Source: Elusimicrobiota bacterium
GTDB taxonomy: Bacteria > Elusimicrobiota > Elusimicrobia > UBA1565 > UBA9628
NCBI GenBank assembly: GCA_016212825.1
Contig: JACRDS010000075.1
Span: forward strand, 1 to 53,047
DNA length: 53,047 bases
Direction of reading: 5' to 3'
The position numbers were made by a program, and so were the translations under genes. Below are positions 1 to 7,501 of the stretch, piece after piece. Under the pieces are notes generated by a model. The model worked only from the letters and a program-made list of their open reading frames with translations. It made no database searches and was not told the DNA's origin. Position 1 is the stretch's first letter. The number at the start of each line of letters is the position of its first letter.

Positions 1-153
1 AAGTCCGACGCCAACACCGTCAACGAGGTTCCCGGCTACTTCTGGCGGGGCGGCGGCTTCAACTTCAGCGCCAACCGGAACGGCTGCTTCAGCTACCGCG
101 CCAAAGGCAAGACCTACCGCTTCGACATCAGCCTCTACGACCTCGGCGAATAA
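1..153 (+). CDS. 3' end of an unknown protein (partial)
   Basis: Frame 1 is open from the first base to a TAA at 151-153, giving the last 50 residues of a protein that begins outside the window. The tail is rich in aromatic and polar residues (for example GYFWRGGG near the start and RFDISLYDLGE at the end), which suggests a beta-rich or exported domain. I recognise no family. The next gene begins 59 bases downstream behind its own promoter-like box, so the two are probably separate transcription units. Confidence 0.6.
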   Translation, partial: KSDANTVNEVPGYFWRGGGFNFSANRNGCFSYRAKGKTYRFDISLYDLGE

Positions 154-200
154 GCGGCCCGCAGCCGCCGGGCAGGCTTGCAAAATAGTAAATAACACGC

Positions 201-206
201 TAAAAT
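201..206 (+). promoter_or_regulatory. -10-like box directly before the ATPase start
   Basis: TAAAAT lies 6 bases before the ATG at 213, inside a short AT-rich patch in otherwise GC-rich DNA. There is no Shine-Dalgarno-like sequence between them. A transcript started at normal distance from this box would begin at about the start codon, so the mRNA may be leaderless. The same arrangement recurs across the window. Confidence 0.5.
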
Positions 207-212
207 ACATAT

Positions 213-1382
213 ATGGTCCACCCGCGGATCGCCCGGGCCAGGCTGGATTCGCTCCTGAGGCAGTTCCCCATCGTGACCCTCCTGGGCCTGCGCCAGGTGG
301 GCAAGTCCACCTTCGCGCGCTGGGCCCTGCCCGGATTCGACGCGTTCGACCTGGAAGACCCCTCCACCCTGCTGCGCCTGGAGACCGACGGGCAGCTCAT
401 CCTGGAGCAGTCCAGGAGGATCATCATCGATGAGGCGCAGCGCCTGCCCGCCCTCTTCCCGCTGCTGCGCAGCCACATCGACCGGCACCCGAGCCACAAG
501 GTCGTCCTGCTGGGCTCGGCGTCGCCGAAGCTGATCCGGGACATCTCGGAGTCCCTGGCCGGACGGACAGGGTTCCTGGAGCTGGGCGGGATCTCCATCC
601 TGGAGGACGACCTGGAGCGGTTGTGGATCAAGGGGGCCTTCCCCCGGCTCCACTGGAGCCGGCCCCGCGCCGCCCCCCAGGACTGGCTGCCGGCCTTCCT
701 GCGCACCTGCCTGGAGCAGGACATCCCGCAGCTGGGCTTCCGGATGTCCTCGCTGAAGATGACGCGGCTGCTCTCGATGCTGGCGCATTCCCAAGGGTCG
801 ATCAGCGACCTGAGCCAGCTCGGGGGCTCCCTGGGGATCGACTACCACTCGGTCTCCCACATCCTGGACATCTTCGAGGGGACCTTCCTGGTCAGGAGGC
901 TGGCCCCCTATCACGCCAACCTGGGCAAGAGGCTGGTCAAGAGCCCCAAGCTCTATGTCCGGGACACGGGGATACTCCACCACCTCCTCGGCATCCCGTT
1001 CCGGAAGACCGCTCTGCTCTCGCATCCCAAGGCCGGGGCCAGCTTCGAGACGTTCTGCATCGAGCAGATCGTCGATCTGGCCCGCCTCGAGGACCCCGCG
1101 GCGGAGGCCTATTTCTTCCGGACCCAGACCGGCGTCGAGGCGGACCTCCTGCTCAAGCTCAGGGGAGAGCTGATCCCCATCGAGATAAAGCTCAGCCTCG
1201 GGGCGCCGGGCGTCCGGAGCCTCGAGCGCGTGATGGGCTATCTCGGGCTCAAGCGCGGCTTCATCGTCATCATGAACGGCGGCCTGGCCGAGGTCCGCCG
1301 GGGCATCTGGGCCGGGTCCCTCGGCGGCGTCGTCGCCCGCCTGTTCCGGACGGCCCGGCGGGACGATACGCGGAGCCTCTGA
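213..1382 (+). CDS. AAA-type ATPase with DUF4143-like C-terminal domain
   Basis: This 389-residue protein belongs to the widespread ATP-binding family that pairs an N-terminal AAA_14-like ATPase with a C-terminal DUF4143 region. Walker A is GLRQVGKST near residue 30 and Walker B is IIIDEAQR near residue 72. The C-terminal half has the PD-(D/E)xK-like features of the family: E-A-D-L-L-L-K, then IPIEIK near residues 310-330. Cellular substrates of these proteins are poorly known; the family is often found in accessory regions as a stand-alone gene. The ATG at 213 fits the -10-like box just upstream. No partner gene is adjacent, and the next gene is convergent. Confidence 0.85.
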   Translation: MVHPRIARARLDSLLRQFPIVTLLGLRQVGKSTFARWALPGFDAFDLEDPSTLLRLETDGQLILEQSRRIIIDEAQRLPALFPLLRSHIDRHPSHKVVLLGSASPKLIRDISESLAGRTGFLELGGISILEDDLERLWIKGAFPRLHWSRPRAAPQDWLPAFLRTCLEQDIPQLGFRMSSLKMTRLLSMLAHSQGSISDLSQLGGSLGIDYHSVSHILDIFEGTFLVRRLAPYHANLGKRLVKSPKLYVRDTGILHHLLGIPFRKTALLSHPKAGASFETFCIEQIVDLARLEDPAAEAYFFRTQTGVEADLLLKLRGELIPIEIKLSLGAPGVRSLERVMGYLGLKRGFIVIMNGGLAEVRRGIWAGSLGGVVARLFRTARRDDTRSL

Positions 1383-1515
1383 AGGTCGAGATCTGCGGGA
1401 TCACCGACCGCGAGGACGCTGAAGACCAGGTCCCCGCGCTGCCCGCCCTCGCCGATGCGCGCCCTCATCACCAGCGCCCTGCCGGGGTGAGGATCGCCCG
1501 CCCTGCGCCGGTCCT

Positions 1516-3996
1516 TCAGGGCCGGGAGAACCGGCGGCGGAGCCGTTCGTCGCCCGCGCCGCAGGACGGCTGGGCCAAGGCCCGCTCATAGAGCCTGGCG
1601 GCGTCAGCCTTCCTCCCGGAGGCGGCGTAGAGCGCGCCCAGGCTCATGGCGGCCGGCAGGAGGCCGGGGTCCAGGCGCAGCGCGGCCTCCAGGTCCCGCG
1701 CCGCGTCCTCGCGCCGGCCCAGGATCGACTTGATGACGCCGCGGTCGCTGAGCCAGCGCGCCTGCGCCGGCCGCTCGCGGAGCAGGCCGTCCAGCAGCGC
1801 CAGCGCCCGCCGATGGTCGCCGGCCCGCTGATAGGCCAGGGCCCGCCGGTGCGTCTCGTCCGCGGCGGACCCGCCCTCCGGCAGTTCCCGCCGCAGCTGC
1901 GCGGCGCGGCAGGCCTGGACGCCCTGCAGGCCCAGCGTCTGGGCCAGCCGGAGCGCCCGCGCGGCGCGGTCCGGACGGCCGTCCCTTTGCGCGTCGCCGG
2001 CCCAGTTGAGCAGGGCCGCGGCCTGCGCGGGTCCGCGCCGCCGCGCTCCGCCCAGGATCCTCAGGGCCGCATCGAACCCGTCCAGCGCGCGATGCAGCTC
2101 CGCCAGCCGCAGCGTCTGCGTGCCGTCCGTCCTCAGCCGGCCGAGCGCTCCCAGCAGCCGCAGCGCCTGCGGCCGCCGGCCGGAGCGGACCTCGGACTCC
2201 GCCCAGGCCAGGAGATAGTCGGCGTCCCGTCGGACCGCCCGCAGCGCCCGGTCCGCCTGACCGAGCCCGCGACAGAGGTCGGCCGCGCGGCGGGCCTGCC
2301 CCGCGTCGAGCCGCGCGCCCGCGGCCAGCTCCAGGGCGGCCAGCGCCGCCGGCCGCGCTCCGGCCCGGCGCGCCTCATCCGCCAGACGCAGGAGCTCGTC
2401 GGCGCTCTGGAGCCGGCGGTCCTCGATCAAGCTCTTGTATATCCGCAAGGCCCGCTCGAACCGCCCGGAGCCGGCGGCTTGCCTGGCCCGCTCGGACGAG
2501 CAGGACGTCCTGTCGATGTTGCGCAGCGTGCGCCGGGGGATGCCGAGGGCTTCGAGCCTCCCGACGACTTCCGAGGCCTGGCTGTCGGAGAGCCTGTACC
2601 CGCCGCCGTAGAACAGCCCCAGCCGGCCCAGCCAATCGATGTCCTCCTGGCGCCAGAGGAGGTCCGACCTCTGGGCGGCCTCCGTCAGGCCCAGTCCCAG
2701 CCAGGCGGACCAGTTGTCCGGACTCAGGGCGATGGCGTCCTGGAAGCGTCTCCGCGCCTTGTCCAGCCGCAGCCTCGGATAGGGATGTCCGACCGCATGG
2801 GTGAACAAGGCGCGGCCCCCCGATATGAGCGCGACGGCCTGCCGTTCCCGGTCCAGGGAGAACCTCCGCGCCGCCTTCGCCGGGCTGTACGCGGGCCTGC
2901 GCAGAGGCTCGCGGAACCGGACGGACAGGCTCTGCGCATAAGCGCCGGCCAGCAGGAGATAGCCGGCCACGTTGGGGTGCTGTCCGTCCAAGAACAGCCC
3001 ATCGCCGGTCAGGCGGTGCGGCGAGCGCCGCGCGAAGGCCTCCGCGACCTCGGCCACCGGGATGCGGTACTGCCGGCCCAAGGCGCGGATGAAATCGTTC
3101 TGGCGGCGGGTCGCGCGCCCGAAGCTGTCCGGCGAGTCGCGATCCGCGACTTCCTGGAAGCGGCGCCCCGCCTCCTGGTATCGGCCCAGAGCCTCATAGC
3201 ACTTGCCCATGCGGTATTGCAGATATCTCCCAAGGCAGGGATGCGCCGAGGCCTGCGCGCGATAGTAGCGGAGCGCCGCCTCCGGCCGCCGGGATTCCAG
3301 GGTCCGGCCCCGCTCCAGGATGGCGACGGCCTCGGCCCGGGATACATCCGGCGCGAGGCCCAGGCCAGGGTCGATATCGGCGGAATCGGACGCCGCGGTG
3401 GCCAGGACGGGCGTCAAGCCGCGGTCCAGGCTCATCTCCACGACGCGGCGCAGGTGGTACTGCCAGGTCCCCAGCGTCCGGACCCGGGGCAGGAGACGGG
3501 ACTTCTCGGCGAGGAAGAAGAGTCCCCGGAGCGCGGCCGAGCGGTACAGGACGCGCTGCTTGAACCGCTCGAAAGCCGGGGTCGGCCGGCCATCCCCCGC
3601 GTCGTTGTGCCCTGAATAGACGAGGACGGCGCCGGGATCGCGCCGGCCGCGGCGCCGCAGGCTCCGCTCCAGGGCGACGGACTGAGGATAGATCGACTCT
3701 CCCACGCGGGCGATCGTGGTCACCCGGATGGGCCGGCCTGCGATGCGGCCCGCGAACCGGTCGGCGACCAAGGCCGCCGGCGTCATCTCCGGGTCGTAGG
3801 GCAGCCCCACGGCGGTCGACTCCCCCACCACGTAGAGGTCGAAGACGCCGCCGCTGCCCCGGTGCCGGAAGCCGTCCCAGGACTGCCAGGCGCGGCAGCC
3901 CAGCTCCGCCGTCCCGGCGCAGGCGAGCAGGGCCGCCAGCGTCGCCCAGCGTACCCCCAGCCTGACAGTCACTTCCCTTGCCCTCCGCCCATCCAT
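1516..3996 (-). CDS. exported SGNH-hydrolase-like protein with C-terminal TPR array
   Basis: This is an approximately 826-residue protein. A hydrophobic export segment (about residues 13-33) precedes an SGNH/GDSL-like domain. Block I is VVGEST with Ser60 as the likely nucleophile, block III is YSGHND near residue 127, and block V is DGQHPN near residue 335 (Asp and His of the triad). From about residue 380 to the end it is Ala/Arg/Leu-rich helical sequence with TPR-like spacing. The N-terminal half probably acts on an ester or acyl group of a glycan or lipid outside the cytoplasm; the repeats may bind partners. The start is uncertain: an ATG at 3996, a GTG 18 bases upstream at 4014, or a GTG eight codons downstream that would leave a cleaner signal peptide. 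The substrate is unknown. Confidence 0.75.
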   Translation of the reverse strand: MDGRRAREVTVRLGVRWATLAALLACAGTAELGCRAWQSWDGFRHRGSGGVFDLYVVGESTAVGLPYDPEMTPAALVADRFAGRIAGRPIRVTTIARVGESIYPQSVALERSLRRRGRRDPGAVLVYSGHNDAGDGRPTPAFERFKQRVLYRSAALRGLFFLAEKSRLLPRVRTLGTWQYHLRRVVEMSLDRGLTPVLATAASDSADIDPGLGLAPDVSRAEAVAILERGRTLESRRPEAALRYYRAQASAHPCLGRYLQYRMGKCYEALGRYQEAGRRFQEVADRDSPDSFGRATRRQNDFIRALGRQYRIPVAEVAEAFARRSPHRLTGDGLFLDGQHPNVAGYLLLAGAYAQSLSVRFREPLRRPAYSPAKAARRFSLDRERQAVALISGGRALFTHAVGHPYPRLRLDKARRRFQDAIALSPDNWSAWLGLGLTEAAQRSDLLWRQEDIDWLGRLGLFYGGGYRLSDSQASEVVGRLEALGIPRRTLRNIDRTSCSSERARQAAGSGRFERALRIYKSLIEDRRLQSADELLRLADEARRAGARPAALAALELAAGARLDAGQARRAADLCRGLGQADRALRAVRRDADYLLAWAESEVRSGRRPQALRLLGALGRLRTDGTQTLRLAELHRALDGFDAALRILGGARRRGPAQAAALLNWAGDAQRDGRPDRAARALRLAQTLGLQGVQACRAAQLRRELPEGGSAADETHRRALAYQRAGDHRRALALLDGLLRERPAQARWLSDRGVIKSILGRREDAARDLEAALRLDPGLLPAAMSLGALYAASGRKADAARLYERALAQPSCGAGDERLRRRFSRP

Positions 3997-4059
3997 CGGT
4001 ATGATACAACACACGGAGTCGGGAGGAGCCGCCTTGCGGCGGAAGGAGAGCGACGGCGC

Positions 4060-5142
4060 CTACCGGGCGCCGCCCAGCCTGCCCAGGTCCAAGCCCAAAG
4101 GCCGCGCCTTGGGCCCGGCCGGCTTCTGGAAGAAAGGCTCCAGGGAGCGCTGGATCGGAGCCGCCAGCGCGCGCAGCAGGTCGAAGAAGTAGCCGTTGTA
4201 GGAGATGCGCTGGCCGTTGATGGCGATGCCGTCGAAATCGAAGGCCTCGGGCGCGGTCTTGAGATATCGGGCCGAAGCGGACGGCGAGACGGAGAAGACC
4301 CCCGCGCCCAGGCCGGCCGCCGGCGAGAAGCCCTCCTTGCCGGCCGGGTCGAAGGAGAGCTCGATGAGGCGCTCGCCCGTCTCCTGGCCGGGCTCCGGGA
4401 CCGTGGTCACGTCCGGCAGCACCGCCGAAGCCTCGGTCAGATAGAAGCGGGCCTTGCCCGTCTTGTCCCAGGCCCTGCGCACCTCGGAGAGCCAAGCAAC
4501 CGCGGTCATGGGCCCCTCCATGATGGGGTCGATGGCGTACCAGGCCCCGTCGTCGCCCCTGACCAGGGCCGCCACGTGGAAGCGCCACTGCGGCTCCTCG
4601 CCCTCGCGCAGGTCGCCCACGGCGAAGAGCTTGCGCACGGAGCTCTCGGCCAGCCCCATCTGCCGGGCCAGCAGATGCGCGGCCATGGCGCGGCCGAAGC
4701 AGAAGCCGATGAAGCCCTGGGGATCGTATTTGGCGAGCTTTCTTTCGTCATCGAGCCCGGCCACCGGATGCCGGAAGGCCGCGTCCCAGAGCTCCTGGCG
4801 CCGGCGCGCGTCGAGAGCCTTGAGCCGCGCCGGGGAGCCGGCGATGCGGTCGTAGACCGCCTTCGGGTCGGCCGGGGCCGGAGTCTCGGCCGCGGGAGCC
4901 GGGGCCGCGGCCGGGACCTGCAGCCAGGAGAGGGGCGAGAGGACGGGGAGCTCGGGCGCCAGGAGGCGGACCTGCTGGAGCAGGCGCTCCGGGGCGAGCC
5001 TCACGGCGGGCGGGGCCGGCCGGGCCTGGGAGCGGGCGCCCAGGACGCTCTGCGCCTGGGCCGCGGCGGCCAGGCCGCAGCAGACGAGCACGACGCCCGT
5101 AAGCCACGCCAGGAGCCGGCGCAGGGAGCGTGAGGCGGCCAT
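4060..5142 (-). CDS. exported protein with a possible protein-glutaminase-like Cys-His-Asp domain
   Basis: This 360-residue protein has a clear signal peptide (residues 1-31, ending AAAQA) and a Pro/Ala-rich linker up to about residue 93. The central region has features of papain-like protein-glutaminase domains: GFCFGRA with Cys148 at a helix start, WRFHVAALV with His189, and WYAIDP with Asp205. Cys, His and Asp in that order and spacing, followed by an aromatic-Ala-Ile-Asp-Pro strand, are typical of protein-deamidating or transglutaminase-like enzymes that work outside the cytoplasm. The C-terminal 100 residues are unassigned. A tetraloop hairpin (ccgcc-gcaa-ggcgg on this strand, about 4029-4042) follows the stop. 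The function is an inference from motif order only. Confidence 0.6.
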   Translation of the reverse strand: MAASRSLRRLLAWLTGVVLVCCGLAAAAQAQSVLGARSQARPAPPAVRLAPERLLQQVRLLAPELPVLSPLSWLQVPAAAPAPAAETPAPADPKAVYDRIAGSPARLKALDARRRQELWDAAFRHPVAGLDDERKLAKYDPQGFIGFCFGRAMAAHLLARQMGLAESSVRKLFAVGDLREGEEPQWRFHVAALVRGDDGAWYAIDPIMEGPMTAVAWLSEVRRAWDKTGKARFYLTEASAVLPDVTTVPEPGQETGERLIELSFDPAGKEGFSPAAGLGAGVFSVSPSASARYLKTAPEAFDFDGIAINGQRISYNGYFFDLLRALAAPIQRSLEPFFQKPAGPKARPLGLDLGRLGGAR

Positions 5143-5183
5143 GCCCCCATGATGGCAAAGCCGCCGGGCCTGCGGTCAGAGAC

Positions 5184-7499
5184 CTAGGGCCCAAGACCGG
5201 CCGGTCTTTGTGCCCCGGCGGAAGGGCCCCGAGCGCGGGACCTCCCGGGGACGGAAGTCCCAGGGCGGCTGGGCCTCGCCTTCCACAGGAAGGTCGGCCA
5301 GTCCCACAGCGGCTCGCCCCGCCAGAACCGCGGCAGGGGGAACTCCACGGAAGGGCGGTCGTCGGTGACCGGGGCGAAGCGCCGGAGGTAGGCCCGGAGC
5401 TGGTCCTCGGTCAGGATGAATCCCGCGCGCACGTTCCTCTCCCCCATCGCCAGCCAGCCCCAGTCCTTGGCCCGCTGGCGGATGCGCCGGGCGATGACTC
5501 CCGGCGGCCAGGCCAGCGGCTGCCTGGCCCCCAGCACCAAGAACCCCTTCCAGTTAGGGGCGGCCCACACCGCCACATGCGGGAAGACGTCCGCCATGCC
5601 GCGCATGATCCGCCAGTAGTCGCTCTCGAAAGATTCGACGGGCAGCCACAGGGTGAATAGGCCCCCCTCCTCCAGCCGGGAGAGCGCCAGCTCCATGAAC
5701 TCGCGGGTGTAGAGGTTCACGGTGCCCGCGCTGTAGAGCGGCGGCGCGGCGTCCACGATGATGACGTCGTAGCGCCGGCGCGTCCTCAAAAGGTAGTTGC
5801 GCCCGTCCTCGATGAAGACCCGGGGCTGGACGCTCCCCTTCGGCGCGTCTCCGGAAGGATGGAAGACGGGGATGCGGCGGACCACGTCCGCGATGAGCTC
5901 CACGCCGTCCACCTCCCGGAAGAGGGCGGCCGCCGCCCGCAGGGTGTTGCCCACCCCCAGGCAGATGACCAAAGAGGAGCGCGGGGACTCCACCAGGAGA
6001 CCGGGCAGCACGGCCATCCAGTCCCCGGCCCAGCCCTTGCCCGAGGTCTCGATGCCGGTGATGTAGAGGTTGCGCCCGCTGGCCCCATCCACGCCGGTGA
6101 TGGTGGCGGCCGGAGACTCGTCGTGGAAGAGCACGGAGAACGGCCCCCCGTGCCGCAGGCGGTTGCCCATGATGCTCAGCGTGGGGTCGCGCCAGACGTA
6201 AGGGAGCAGGAGCAGGGACGCGGCGGCGAAGGCCGCGGGCGCCTGCCAGGCCCGCCGCTGGCCGCGGCGGCCGGCGGCGCAGGCCGCGGCCAGGCCCGCG
6301 GCCAGCTGCAGGCCGGCCAGGGCCAGGAAGCTGCGGTGCGCCCCGAGCCACCGCACGCCGATGAAGCCGGCCCACAGGGAGCCCGCGATCCCTCCCAGGG
6401 TGTTGACGGCGTAGAGCCGGCCCACGGCCGGGGCCTCGTCGCCGGACTCGGAACAGAGCCGCACCGCGGCCGGGAACAGCAGCCCCAGCATCAGGGAGAC
6501 GGGCAGGATGACCACTACCGCCTCCAGCAGCAGCAGGGGGAGATCGCCGAAGCGCCGCAGCGGCGAATAGAGGAATTCCGGGGCGTCGAGGCCCGTCCCC
6601 ATGAAGCGGTAGGCGGCCACGCTCACCACCGCGGCGCAGCCCAGGGCGGCCAGCAAGGTGGCGAAAGCCGCCTCCGGGCTCTGCCGGCGGTCGATCCGGA
6701 CCAGGCTGCCCAGACCGATGCCGCCCAGGTAGACGATGAGCAGCAGCGCGAAGGCGTAGGTGGAGTTGCCCAGGAGCAGGATTAGCTGGCGCGACCAGAT
6801 GATCTCATAGCCCAGGGCGCAGAAGCCCGAGACCGCGAACAGAGCGAACGCCCAGGCGGGCCGCCAGGGCCGCGCCGCGCCGTCCGCCGCGGCCGCGGCG
6901 GCCGCGCCCCCTCCGCCTCGGGAGAGCGCCGCGGCCAGGGCCGCCGCGGCCAGGTTGAGGGCCGCGGCCAGGGCCACGCTGAAGGTCTCGCCCCGGCTGC
7001 CGATGGCCCAGAAGGAGACCAGGGCCAGGCCCGTCATGGCGCCCAAGGTGTTGGCGGCGTAGAGCCGGCCCGGCGAGCCGGAGTGACGCGTCAGGACCGG
7101 CAGGGTCGCGCCGAGCAGGATCGTAGGCGGGAGCAAAGCCGGCGCCGCCAGCAGCAGGCGGGGCAGGGCCGGCAGGGGCCGGCTGGCCGACCAGGCCGCC
7201 GCCGCCTCCGGCAGGCGCAGCATCCACCAGGTCCCGGCCAGGGCGGCCAGGCCGGCCGCGGCCTCCAGCCAGGCATAGAGGCGCAGCCAGTCCCCGCGCC
7301 AGCGCAGCCGCGGCCCCGCCCAGGCGCCCAGGGCCAGCCCGCCCATGTAGAGCGCCACCAGGGCGGCCACGGCGTGCACCGTGACGCCGAAGGCCCGGGA
7401 GAGCATCCGCATCCAGATGACCTCGTAGGAGAGCGCGGCGGCGCCCGAGAGGAACATCAGGCCCATGACCTGGGCCAGCGGCGCGCGGCCGTGCTTCAT
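5184..7499 (-). CDS. multi-pass membrane protein fused to a spermidine-synthase-like domain
   Basis: This is a 771-residue protein. The first 450 or so residues are many hydrophobic segments in two similar halves: V-I-W-M/S-R-x-L near residues 30 and 245, and L-Y-A-x-N-T-L-G near residues 160 and 360. The last 300 residues form a spermidine-synthase-like Rossmann domain with CLGVGNT near 503 and VDAAPPLYSAGTVNLY near 586. Fusions of this type are common in Gram-negative bacteria and are often labelled spermidine synthase, but aminopropyl transfer is rarely proven and the membrane half suggests another methyl- or aminopropyl-transfer or transport role. The ATG at 7499 is 2 bases after the stop of the M16 gene, so it is probably co-transcribed. 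The extreme C-terminus is Pro/Arg-rich and low in complexity. Confidence 0.8.
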   Translation of the reverse strand: MKHGRAPLAQVMGLMFLSGAAALSYEVIWMRMLSRAFGVTVHAVAALVALYMGGLALGAWAGPRLRWRGDWLRLYAWLEAAAGLAALAGTWWMLRLPEAAAAWSASRPLPALPRLLLAAPALLPPTILLGATLPVLTRHSGSPGRLYAANTLGAMTGLALVSFWAIGSRGETFSVALAAALNLAAAALAAALSRGGGGAAAAAAADGAARPWRPAWAFALFAVSGFCALGYEIIWSRQLILLLGNSTYAFALLLIVYLGGIGLGSLVRIDRRQSPEAAFATLLAALGCAAVVSVAAYRFMGTGLDAPEFLYSPLRRFGDLPLLLLEAVVVILPVSLMLGLLFPAAVRLCSESGDEAPAVGRLYAVNTLGGIAGSLWAGFIGVRWLGAHRSFLALAGLQLAAGLAAACAAGRRGQRRAWQAPAAFAAASLLLLPYVWRDPTLSIMGNRLRHGGPFSVLFHDESPAATITGVDGASGRNLYITGIETSGKGWAGDWMAVLPGLLVESPRSSLVICLGVGNTLRAAAALFREVDGVELIADVVRRIPVFHPSGDAPKGSVQPRVFIEDGRNYLLRTRRRYDVIIVDAAPPLYSAGTVNLYTREFMELALSRLEEGGLFTLWLPVESFESDYWRIMRGMADVFPHVAVWAAPNWKGFLVLGARQPLAWPPGVIARRIRQRAKDWGWLAMGERNVRAGFILTEDQLRAYLRRFAPVTDDRPSVEFPLPRFWRGEPLWDWPTFLWKARPSRPGTSVPGRSRARGPSAGAQRPAGLGP

Positions 7500-7501
7500 G
7501 G

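Noticed and set aside
1238-1471. Minus-strand open frame of 77 codons
   Set aside because: It overlaps the end of the ATPase gene antisense and matches no family that I know.
4029-4042. Hairpin with GCAA loop after the glutaminase-like gene as a terminator
   Set aside because: The stem is only 5 bp and no T-tract follows, so I did not list it as a terminator.
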